Part shown: positions 1 through 5,796 of the stretch, piece after piece
Position numbering within the stretch: position 1 is the stretch's first letter
How the letters are laid out: the number at the start of each line of letters is the position of its first letter
Source of the DNA: 79-D21 sp022839995
Lineage (GTDB): Bacteria > Synergistota > Synergistia > Synergistales > 79-D21
Length of the DNA: 6,081 bases
Direction of reading: 5' to 3'
NCBI GenBank assembly: GCA_022839995.1
Contig: JALHIN010000051.1
Span: forward strand, 1-6,081
Notes under the pieces: model-generated
Database searches by the model: none
The model's input: the letters and a program-made list of their open reading frames with translations, nothing else
Told to the model about the DNA's origin: nothing
Program-made: the position numbers and the translations under genes

Positions 1-1
1 G

Positions 2-508
2 CTCGTCATCATGGACGAGGACACCTGCATGGTGGACGTGGCCAAGTTCTTCCTCGAGTTCACCCAGCGGGAGTCCTGCGGCAAGTGCGTTCCCTGCCGG
101 GAGGGGACCAAGCAGATGCTCCTCACCCTCGAGAGAATCACCCGGGGTGAAGGAACACTGGAAGACCTCGACAAGCTCGAAGAGCTGGCGGTCATGGTCA
201 AGGAATCTTCCCTCTGCGGGCTGGGGCAGACGGCCCCGAACCCCGTCCTCACCACCCTTCGCTACTTCCGCCACGAGTACGAGGCCCACATCAACGACAA
301 GAAGTGCCCGGCCAAAGCCTGTTCGGCCCTGATCCAGTACCTAGTGAGCCCGGATCTCTGCCGGAAGTGCGGCCTCTGCGCGAAAAACTGCCCGGTCAAG
401 TGCATCAGCGGGGACCGGCAGACACCTTATGTCATCGACCAGTCCAGGTGCATCAAATGCGGAACCTGCCTTGAAGTTTGTCCCTTCAAGGCGATCCGCA
501 AGGAATAG
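2..508 (+). CDS. nuoF: NuoF/HydB-type NAD(P)-linked flavoprotein subunit, C-terminal part (5' truncated)
   Basis: This is the C-terminal end of a NuoF-family (HydB, HndC) subunit, the diaphorase that exchanges electrons between NAD(P)H and Fe-S clusters; the NADH and FMN domains lie left of the window. The frame is open from base 2, and the ATG at 11 is an internal Met in the conserved MDEDTCMVDVAKFF stretch, not the start. Numbering from that Met, Cys23, Cys26 and Cys29 in ESCGKCVPC plus Cys69 in SLCGLGQ form the [4Fe-4S] site of the family. A CPAKAC pair (Cys99, Cys104) leads into a 2x[4Fe-4S] ferredoxin tail: Cys117, 120, 123, 127 and Cys147, 150, 153, 157. Complex I NuoF and HoxF normally lack this tail, while bifurcating-type HydB/HndC proteins have it. 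The stop is 23 bases before the next gene, which suggests one operon. The family is certain; the bifurcating role is inferred. Confidence 0.95.
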   Translation, partial: LVIMDEDTCMVDVAKFFLEFTQRESCGKCVPCREGTKQMLLTLERITRGEGTLEDLDKLEELAVMVKESSLCGLGQTAPNPVLTTLRYFRHEYEAHINDKKCPAKACSALIQYLVSPDLCRKCGLCAKNCPVKCISGDRQTPYVIDQSRCIKCGTCLEVCPFKAIRKE

Positions 509-531
509 CGGCGGCTTGGGAGGGATAGGCC

Positions 532-2583
532 ATGAAGGAAATCACCCTGAATTTTGACGGGAAGGAATGCAAGGGAGTCCTCGGCGACACGATTCTTGAG
601 GTCGCCCAGAAGAACGACGTGTATATCCCCACCCTCTGCTACCTGAAGGGGCTTTCCCCCATCGGGGCCTGCCGCATGTGCGTGGTCGAGGTCGAGAAGA
701 ATCCGAAACTGCTCACCTCCTGCACGACCCCTGCGGTCGACGGAATGGTGGTCCATACGAAGACGGAAAAGCTGAACAAGTACCGCAAACAGATCCTCGA
801 GCTGCTGTTCGCGGGGCGAAACCATTTCTGCATGTACTGCTCGCAGAGCGGTGACTGCGAACTCCAGCGACTGGCCATCGAGCACGGGATGGATTCGGTC
901 CGGTACCCGTACCTGTACGCTCCGTTCGAGAACGATGCGACGCACCCCGACCTGATGATGGACCACAACCGTTGTGTCCTTTGCCTGCGGTGCATCCGTG
1001 TCTGTGCCGAGAAAGTCGGGGCGCACACCCTGGACCTGCAGAAACGCGGCTGGGCTGCCACCGTTTGCGCCGACATGGGGCAGAAATTGGGAGACAGCTC
1101 GACGTGCGTTTCCTGTGGAGCGTGCGCCCAGGTCTGCCCGACCGGCACGATCACGATACGGGAACTGGCCTACCGCGGACGCCGCAAGGATTGCGACGAC
1201 ATCGTGGAAAGTGTTTGCCCGCTTTGTTCCGTGGGCTGCAAGATCAAAGCCTACGTCCGGACCGGCAGCATCGCCCGTGTCGAAGGGACCGGCACCGAAT
1301 CCCCGGATGGCGGACAGCTCTGTCACATGGGGCGCTGGTGGCTGCCGGAATCAACCGAGCGGGAAAGGGTCGCGGTTCCGATGATCCGCGAGGGGGCCCA
1401 TTTCCGCGAAGCCAGCTGGGAGGAGGCACTGGCCCTGATCTCATCCAGGCTCAAACCGGCGGCCGAACGGGGGAAAGCGGGGGCACTGGTTTCCAGCCTC
1501 TGCACCGACGAGGAGCTTTCGATCTTCTCCGCGTTTTACCGGGATGCCTTGAAGGTCGACATCGACACCTTCGATGGCGATATCCTGCGCGGTTTCGTAA
1601 AGGGTTTCGAACCCTTCAGGGCCCAGGGCGTCCGCCCCTTCACCGGCGCGCACAACATCCTCGAGAGCGACCTCATCGTCAATCTCTGCGCCGATCCCCA
1701 GGACGAGGCTCCCGTCGTTGCCAGTTACATCCGAGTGGCGGTCCTGCGGAGCAACGCAAAGCTCATCTTCGCAGGCGACATCGCCGACCCGTTTGACGGG
1801 TTGACCGACCAGAGCGTCCGCTTGAACGGAACCTGCAAAGAACCAGAATTCCTAAAGAACCTTACGGAGTGCCTCTTGGCCCTGGCCGAATCGAAGGTCG
1901 AACTGGACGGGATGACCGCCATTGACAGCTACGCAAAGGCCCTGGACGAGTTTGCTTCGGTCGCCGGAATCAGCCGCGAAACCGCCGAGCAGATTGTCAA
2001 GCTCATCGCTTCCGCAGAGAAGCCCGTGTTCGTTCTCGGAAAGGGTCTGGCCAAAAACCCGGCAGTGGTCGCTGCAGCGGGCAACCTCGCCATCGCGGCC
2101 CGCGCTTTCTTCAGCGACGGGCTGGGCATCGTTCCGCTCCTTTCCAGCGGAAACAGCCTGGGTGCCGTGAACACCTGCGTCGCGGACCAGCCCTGGCTGC
2201 GCACGAAGGAGATGGACTTCCTCTACGTCTATTCCACGGGAATGATCCCCGAAGACGAGGATTCCCTTGCTGCGATCTCCAGGAGCGGTTTCTCCGTCAT
2301 CCAAACGCCCTACCTGGTTAGGCCGCTGGTTAACCTGGCTGACGTCCTTCTGCCAGCTCCGGCCTGGTTTGAGAGAAGCGGTCATTTCTGCACGATCGAG
2401 GGCGAGCGCCGGCGCCTGAACGTCATCGTTCCGCCGCAGGCGAACCTGAAAGGGCTCTCCTCGGTCTTCGGCGAAATTGCGAAAGATCTCGGCATCACGG
2501 TGGGGAGACCCGAAACCGCCCCGTGTGAAGAATTCTTCGTTTCCAACGTTTCTCCTGAACTCGCCAAGATGGCGGCTCTGTAG
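532..2583 (+). CDS. NuoG/HoxU-like Fe-S electron-transfer subunit with degenerate molybdopterin-oxidoreductase domain
   Basis: This 683-residue cytoplasmic protein probably wires the hydrogenase dimer to the NuoF flavin. Domains in order: a [2Fe-2S] ferredoxin fold with Cys36, Cys47, Cys50 and Cys64; a His/Cys [4Fe-4S] site with His98, Cys100, Cys103 and Cys109, spaced as in HoxU; two [4Fe-4S] clusters from Cys148, 151, 154, 158 and Cys192, 195, 198, 202; then the N-terminal [4Fe-4S] motif of molybdopterin oxidoreductases, Cys229, 232, 236 and 264. Residues from about 290 to 660 follow the molybdopterin-oxidoreductase/NuoG fold (ASWEEALALI at 294, ADVLLP at 603). I see no catalytic Cys or Sec motif and no C-terminal dinucleotide-binding domain, so a structural, Mo-free role as in NuoG is inferred. 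The start is the ATG preceded by GGGAGGG at 518-524. Automated annotation may call it a molybdopterin-dependent oxidoreductase or formate dehydrogenase alpha subunit; the missing parts argue against that. Confidence 0.93.
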   Translation: MKEITLNFDGKECKGVLGDTILEVAQKNDVYIPTLCYLKGLSPIGACRMCVVEVEKNPKLLTSCTTPAVDGMVVHTKTEKLNKYRKQILELLFAGRNHFCMYCSQSGDCELQRLAIEHGMDSVRYPYLYAPFENDATHPDLMMDHNRCVLCLRCIRVCAEKVGAHTLDLQKRGWAATVCADMGQKLGDSSTCVSCGACAQVCPTGTITIRELAYRGRRKDCDDIVESVCPLCSVGCKIKAYVRTGSIARVEGTGTESPDGGQLCHMGRWWLPESTERERVAVPMIREGAHFREASWEEALALISSRLKPAAERGKAGALVSSLCTDEELSIFSAFYRDALKVDIDTFDGDILRGFVKGFEPFRAQGVRPFTGAHNILESDLIVNLCADPQDEAPVVASYIRVAVLRSNAKLIFAGDIADPFDGLTDQSVRLNGTCKEPEFLKNLTECLLALAESKVELDGMTAIDSYAKALDEFASVAGISRETAEQIVKLIASAEKPVFVLGKGLAKNPAVVAAAGNLAIAARAFFSDGLGIVPLLSSGNSLGAVNTCVADQPWLRTKEMDFLYVYSTGMIPEDEDSLAAISRSGFSVIQTPYLVRPLVNLADVLLPAPAWFERSGHFCTIEGERRRLNVIVPPQANLKGLSSVFGEIAKDLGITVGRPETAPCEEFFVSNVSPELAKMAAL

Positions 2584-2590
2584 GGGGTGG
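2583..2590 (+). promoter_or_regulatory. Shine-Dalgarno site that sets the hydrogenase small-subunit start
   Basis: GGGGGTGG begins on the last base of the preceding stop codon and resembles an extended GGAGGTGA-type ribosome binding site. It stands 6 bases before the ATG at 2597 but abuts the ATG at 2591, so it favours 2597. The overlap with the upstream stop suggests translational coupling. Confidence 0.55.
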
Positions 2591-2596
2591 ATGAAC

Positions 2597-3136
2597 ATGT
2601 CGAAGCCAAAGCTCGCAACGGTATGGCTTGAAGCCTGCGCAGGCTGCCACATGTCCTTCTTGGACATCGACGAGCGTATCGTCGACCTTTTGGACAAGGT
2701 GGAAGTCACGGCTACGCCGATCACGGACTTCAAGGAGATCCCGCAGGTAGACATCGGTGTGATCGACGGGGCGATCGGCAACGAGGAAGAGCTCCATATC
2801 GCCAAGGAACTGCGCAAGAAGGCAAAGATCATCGTCGCATGGGGAGACTGCGCAGTGTTCGGCGGGATCAACACGATGAGGAACTTCATGCCGGCAAAGG
2901 AAGTGCTTGAAGGAGGATATATCCATACGGCCAGCACCGTGAACCCGGACGGCGTGATCCCCCAGGGCGAAGTTCCTGCGCTTTTGCCCAAGGCCATTCC
3001 GGCGGACAACGTGGTGAAAGTGGACGTGTACGTTCCCGGCTGCCCGCCGGATGCAGACACGATCCTCTACGTCTTCCAGGAACTGCTCGAGGGGCGCATG
3101 CCCAAGGTCCCCTCGGACATGATGCGATACGACTAG
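2597..3136 (+). CDS. hoxY: [NiFe]-hydrogenase small subunit, HoxY/HydS type (NADH:ubiquinone oxidoreductase 20 kDa-like)
   Basis: Small, electron-transferring subunit of a soluble group 3 [NiFe]-hydrogenase. With 179 residues it has the usual length of HoxY-type subunits, which carry only the proximal [4Fe-4S] cluster. All four ligands are visible: Cys14 and Cys17 in EACAGCHMSFLD, Cys85 in GDCAVFGG, and Cys149 in VPGCPPDAD. There is no twin-arginine signal and no medial or distal cluster domain, so it is cytoplasmic and must hand electrons to a partner, presumably the NuoG-like protein encoded 13 bases upstream. The ATG at 2597 is chosen because of the Shine-Dalgarno spacing and because MSKPKLATVWL is the expected family N-terminus; 2591, two codons earlier, is the alternative. 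The frame stays open back to an ATG at 2477, but that extension lies inside the preceding gene and has no family resemblance. HoxY and HydS cannot be separated by sequence reading alone. Confidence 0.95.
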   Translation: MSKPKLATVWLEACAGCHMSFLDIDERIVDLLDKVEVTATPITDFKEIPQVDIGVIDGAIGNEEELHIAKELRKKAKIIVAWGDCAVFGGINTMRNFMPAKEVLEGGYIHTASTVNPDGVIPQGEVPALLPKAIPADNVVKVDVYVPGCPPDADTILYVFQELLEGRMPKVPSDMMRYD

Positions 3137-3148
3137 GAGGGACCGGAT

Positions 3149-4582
3149 ATGGCTGACAATCCCGCCATCCGCAAGATCGAGATCAATCCCATCACCCGGA
3201 TCGAGGGACACGGAAAGATCACCGTCAACCTCGACGAAAAAGGCGATGTCCTTAGCGCCCAGTTTCACGTCACGCAGTTCCGTGGTTTCGAGGTTTTCAC
3301 GAAAGGGCGCGATTTCCGGGAAATGCCGGTCATCACCCCGAGGATTTGCGGGATCTGCCCGGTAAGTCACCATTTGGCTTCCGCAAAGGCCTGCGACATG
3401 ATCCTGGGCGTGGAGGTCACTCCGACTGCCCACAAGCTCCGCGAGCTGATGCACATGGGGCAGTTTGTCCAGTCCCACGCGCTGAGCTTCTTCCACTTGT
3501 CCAGCCCTGACCTTCTCTTTGGATTTGACGCAGACCCTGCAATCCGAAACGTCGCGGGACTCGTCGCCAAGTTCCCCGAGCTGGCCGTGAAGGGCGTTAC
3601 CCTGCGGAAGTTCGGCCAGGAGCTCATCAAGACCCTGGGCGGCAAGAAGGTCCACCCTTGGCACAGTATCCCGGGTGGTGTCAACCGTAGCCTGAAGGTG
3701 GAGGAGCGCGACGCATTCCTGGCCCAGATCCCGGCGATGAAGGAGATCGTCCGCGAAGCGCTGACCCTGATCAAGAGGTACCTTGCCGATCACGGCGACG
3801 AAGCCAAGAACTTCGCCACGATGAAGACGGCTTTCCTGGGGCTCGTCAACGGTGGCTTCCTGGAACTCTTCGATGGCGACATCCGCCTGCGGGGTCCCCG
3901 GGGCAGGGTTATCGCCGAGTTCCCCGACTGGGAGTACCTGGATCACATCGCAGAGCATGTCGAGCCGTTCAGCTACCTGAAGTTCCCCTACTACATCCCG
4001 CTCGGTTTCCCGAACGGTTCCTACCGGGTGGGGCCACTTGGGCGAGTGAATGCGTGCGACGACATCGACACTCCCGAAGCGTCCGCGGAGCTTGCTGCAT
4101 TCCGGTCGCTCACGCCGGACGGGATCGTCCATTTCACGATGTACACCCATTACGCCCGCCTCATCGAGGCCCTCTATGCACTCGAAAGGATGGAGGAGTT
4201 GCTGCAGGACCCCGAGATCACCGGGAGCGATCTGCGGATCACCTCCAGCGATCTCCAGCCGGAAGGGATCGGCGTAATCGAGGCCCCACGCGGTACCCTC
4301 ATCCACCATTACTGGGTGGATGAGAAGGGAGCCATGACAGCCTGCAACCTGATCGTGGCCACGGGCCACAACAACTATGCCATGAACTGCGGTGTGGAGA
4401 TGGTCGCCAAGGAATACATCAAGGGCGGTGAAATCTCAGAGGGAGTCATGAACCGGATGGAGCACGTCATCCGCTGCTATGATCCCTGCCTGTCCTGCTC
4501 CACGCATGCAGTGGGCAAGATGCCCCTGCTGATGGAAGTCCTGGCCGCTGACGGCAGCCTGGTGAAGAAGGTCTTGAGGTAA
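3149..4582 (+). CDS. hoxH: [NiFe]-hydrogenase large (catalytic) subunit, HoxH/HydL type
   Basis: Catalytic subunit that binds the NiFe(CN)2CO centre and interconverts H2 with protons and electrons. The conserved large-subunit motifs appear in order: ITRIEGHGKITV at 15-26 with Glu19; RICGICPVSHH at 65-75, giving Ni ligands Cys67 and Cys70; HPWHSIPGGV at 169-178; EAPRGT at 378-383 followed by HHYWVDE; GHNNYAMN at 406-413; and DPCLSCSTH at 445-453, giving Cys447 and Cys450. The residues after His453 form a 24-residue tail, the type removed by a maturation protease, and such a protease is encoded just downstream. Its 477 residues match the usual HoxH length. Every metal ligand is present and all are Cys, with no sign of selenocysteine. 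GGAGG at 3136-3140 overlaps the small-subunit stop and lies 8 bases before the ATG, so the two subunits are probably translationally coupled. Subgroup (3d or bifurcating) is inferred from neighbours. Confidence 0.97.
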   Translation: MADNPAIRKIEINPITRIEGHGKITVNLDEKGDVLSAQFHVTQFRGFEVFTKGRDFREMPVITPRICGICPVSHHLASAKACDMILGVEVTPTAHKLRELMHMGQFVQSHALSFFHLSSPDLLFGFDADPAIRNVAGLVAKFPELAVKGVTLRKFGQELIKTLGGKKVHPWHSIPGGVNRSLKVEERDAFLAQIPAMKEIVREALTLIKRYLADHGDEAKNFATMKTAFLGLVNGGFLELFDGDIRLRGPRGRVIAEFPDWEYLDHIAEHVEPFSYLKFPYYIPLGFPNGSYRVGPLGRVNACDDIDTPEASAELAAFRSLTPDGIVHFTMYTHYARLIEALYALERMEELLQDPEITGSDLRITSSDLQPEGIGVIEAPRGTLIHHYWVDEKGAMTACNLIVATGHNNYAMNCGVEMVAKEYIKGGEISEGVMNRMEHVIRCYDPCLSCSTHAVGKMPLLMEVLAADGSLVKKVLR

Positions 4583-4601
4583 AATCTGAGCGAGGAGCAT
4601 G

Positions 4602-4634
4602 AAGGGGGTCCGCTTTCTGCGGACCCTTTTCCTT
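4602..4634 (+). terminator. Intrinsic terminator or attenuator after the large-subunit gene
   Basis: A perfect 8-bp stem, GGGTCCGC at 4606-4613 and GCGGACCC at 4619-4626, closes a 5-base TTTCT loop. The stem can be lengthened to 12 pairs by two G-U and two A-U pairs (4602-4605 with 4627-4630). TTTTCCTT follows at 4627-4634, a U-rich but interrupted tract. The hairpin lies 20 bases after the large-subunit stop and ends 9 bases before the protease start. Because the downstream genes have no obvious promoter, partial termination that lowers protease and ATPase output is more likely than a full stop. This is inferred from structure only. Confidence 0.72.
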
Positions 4635-4643
4635 GATGAAGAC

Positions 4644-5102
4644 ATGAACATCACGGTATTCGGTTATGGAAACGATTCCCGCATGGACGACGGAGTGGCC
4701 TTTTCATTAGCGCCGAAAATTGCGGAATACCTGGAAAGCCGGGGGCACCGGGTCACCCTTTCCCTGGAACACCAGCTTCTCCCTGAAGCCGCGGCAGAGC
4801 TCGAAGGCGCGGATTTCGCGATCTTCGTCGACGCTTCCATGGAGAACACTCCCGAAGGGTTCCGCCTCCGCTCCGTCGTAGCGAGGGAAGTCATTGAAGG
4901 GCTCAACCTCCATACGGTCAACCCGGATTGGGTGTTGGCGATGGGCCTTCGCATCCACGGACGGGTTCCTGAAGCCTGGCTCGTCACGGTGGAAGGAGAA
5001 CGGTTCGACTTTGGCGACCAGCTGAGCTTGACCTGTATCGAGAGAGCGGAACGGGCTTTGCACGCTTTCCGGGCCACGTGGGAAGAACGCTTCGATGCTT
5101 GA
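4644..5102 (+). CDS. [NiFe]-hydrogenase maturation protease (HoxW/HybD/HyaD family)
   Basis: Endopeptidase that removes the C-terminal tail of the large subunit once nickel is in place, letting the active site close. The 152-residue length and the N-terminal VFGYGNDSRMDDG are typical of the family. By comparison with HybD, whose Ni-contacting residues are Glu16, Asp62 and His93, the likely counterparts here are Asp16, Asp63 (in FVDAS) and His90 (in LHTVNPD). The natural partner is the large subunit encoded 61 bases upstream, which has the matching 24-residue tail. The start chosen is the ATG at 4644, because the conserved fold begins at once. An in-frame ATG at 4599 would add 15 residues encoded largely by the terminator hairpin, and its GAGGAG site is only one base away, which is too close. 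The ribosome binding site at 4644 is weak. The stop overlaps the next gene by 8 bases. Confidence 0.9.
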   Translation: MNITVFGYGNDSRMDDGVAFSLAPKIAEYLESRGHRVTLSLEHQLLPEAAAELEGADFAIFVDASMENTPEGFRLRSVVAREVIEGLNLHTVNPDWVLAMGLRIHGRVPEAWLVTVEGERFDFGDQLSLTCIERAERALHAFRATWEERFDA

Positions 5103-5649
5103 GGACCTTTCCCAGCACATCCTGGACATCGCGGAAAACAGCCTGAACGCTGGCGCCAGCCGCGTCGAGATCACCGTCGAGCAGGACAGCGGAACAAACC
5201 GCCTGCGGTTGATGGTAAAGGACAACGGCCGGGGCATGGATGCCGAAACGGTCGTGAAAGTGATGGACCCCTTCTATACGACCCGGACCACCCGCCGGGT
5301 CGGCCTCGGTCTGCCGTTCCTCAAGCAATCGGCGGAACTTTGCGGTGGGACGCTGACCCTGGACTCCGTGCCGGGAGAGGGGACAACCCTCGTGGCCGAG
5401 TTCGCCCTTGATTGCATCGACCGTCCCCCGTTGGGCAACATCCCTTCCACGCTCGTCACCCTTCTCGCGGGAGCCCCGACCGTTCACTGGATATACCGGC
5501 ACGTATGCGAAGGACGCGAGTTCGTCTTCGATTCGGAAGAAATCGTAGCGGTCCTCGAAGATCCAGAAATGCTTCGCAGCTCCGAAGTGACCCTCTGGCT
5601 CAGGGATTTCCTTCGCGAAAACATTGATTCGACGGAAAACCCCGACTAG
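5095..5649 (+). CDS. Small GHKL-type ATPase (histidine-kinase-like ATP-binding protein), hydrogenase-associated
   Basis: This 184-residue protein has a single GHKL (HATPase_c) fold from about residue 4 to 105. Visible boxes are the N-box DIAENSLNAGAS with Glu14, Asn15 and Asn18; the G1 box DNGRGMD at 43-49; an F-box-like DPFYTT at 58-63; the G2 box VGLGL at 69-73; and GEGT at 94-97. It therefore probably binds ATP. There is no dimerisation/phosphoacceptor His domain, no sensor, no membrane segment and no receiver next door, so it is not a normal sensor kinase. The remaining 75-80 residues have no motif I recognise. It overlaps the protease stop by 8 bases (shared ATGCTTGA), implying coupled translation. 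From memory, similar stand-alone ATPases recur in HydABC-type hydrogenase operons of anaerobes, where their function is not settled. An anti-sigma-like kinase, a regulator or an assembly factor are all possible. Confidence 0.88.
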   Translation: MLEDLSQHILDIAENSLNAGASRVEITVEQDSGTNRLRLMVKDNGRGMDAETVVKVMDPFYTTRTTRRVGLGLPFLKQSAELCGGTLTLDSVPGEGTTLVAEFALDCIDRPPLGNIPSTLVTLLAGAPTVHWIYRHVCEGREFVFDSEEIVAVLEDPEMLRSSEVTLWLRDFLRENIDSTENPD

Positions 5650-5685
5650 ATTCCCGCCCGCTCATAGAAAAAAACAAATGGGGCC

Positions 5686-5714
5686 TTGTCTTGGTCGGTC
5701 TTCAATGGTATAAG
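5686..5714 (+). promoter_or_regulatory. Sigma-70-type promoter for the NuoE-like gene
   Basis: TTGTCT at 5686-5691 and TATAAG at 5709-5714 are separated by exactly 17 bases and match the -35 and -10 consensus at 4/6 and 5/6 positions. An AT-rich stretch at 5664-5679, including seven A in a row at 5668-5674, sits where an UP element would lie. Transcription would begin near 5721, giving a leader of about 75 bases. The 8-bp palindrome GGCATGCC at 5714-5721 falls across the expected start site and could be half of an operator, but it is short and may be chance. Confidence 0.5.
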
Positions 5715-5782
5715 GCATGCCGTATGCAAATAGCGAAGGGTCCGGATTTCTTTTCTTTGCGCTTGTGAAATAAATAACGATA

Positions 5783-5789
5783 GGGGGGG
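5783..5789 (+). promoter_or_regulatory. G-run ribosome binding site of the NuoE-like gene
   Basis: Seven consecutive G residues, 7 bases before the ATG at 5797, are the only Shine-Dalgarno-like element here. This is a poor match to GGAGG. A better AAGGAGG lies inside the gene at 5806-5812, but it is only two bases from an in-frame GTG at 5815, too close to define an alternative start. Confidence 0.4.
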
Positions 5790-5796
5790 TATCGGA

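Larger units (their letters stand above)
5650..5796 (+). other. Intergenic region separating two transcription units
   Basis: A 147-base non-coding stretch, the longest in the window and clearly more AT-rich than its surroundings. It holds an A-rich run (5668-5678), a sigma-70-like promoter and a leader of about 75 bases. I found no convincing terminator for the preceding ATPase gene and no small ORF with a good ribosome binding site. Confidence 0.7.

Noticed and set aside
532..2583. Reading this gene as a catalytic formate dehydrogenase alpha subunit.
   Set aside because: No Sec or catalytic Cys motif and no C-terminal molybdopterin dinucleotide-binding domain are visible, and the immediate partners are NiFe-hydrogenase subunits.
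2477..2596. Longer N-terminus for the hydrogenase small subunit from the ATG at 2477.
   Set aside because: It would overlap the upstream gene by 107 bases. The added residues do not resemble the family, and a good ribosome binding site sits before 2597.
2632..2645. A perfect 14-bp palindrome, AGCCTGCGCAGGCT.
   Set aside because: It encodes the conserved Cys-Ala-Gly-Cys cluster motif of the small subunit, so codon constraint explains it. It is too far inside the gene for an operator to be likely.
1852..3060. A 402-codon minus-strand open frame across the NuoG-like and small-subunit genes.
   Set aside because: It is a shadow of two well-supported plus-strand genes, with no motif and no ribosome binding site of note.
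4298..4324. A 10-bp perfect inverted repeat, CTCATCCACC and GGTGGATGAG, with a 7-base loop.
   Set aside because: It lies within the conserved HHYWVDE motif of the large subunit with no T-run after it. The conserved residues plus GC-rich codons can produce it by chance.
2495..4369. A 624-codon open frame on the minus strand, antisense to the hydrogenase subunit genes.
   Set aside because: It lies opposite two genes with complete family motifs, and its translation shows no recognisable domain. Long antisense frames are expected in GC-rich coding DNA with strong codon bias.
4599..4643. Upstream ATG at 4599 as the protease start.
   Set aside because: The extra residues are encoded largely by the terminator hairpin, the ribosome binding site is only one base from the ATG, and the conserved protease sequence begins right after the ATG at 4644.
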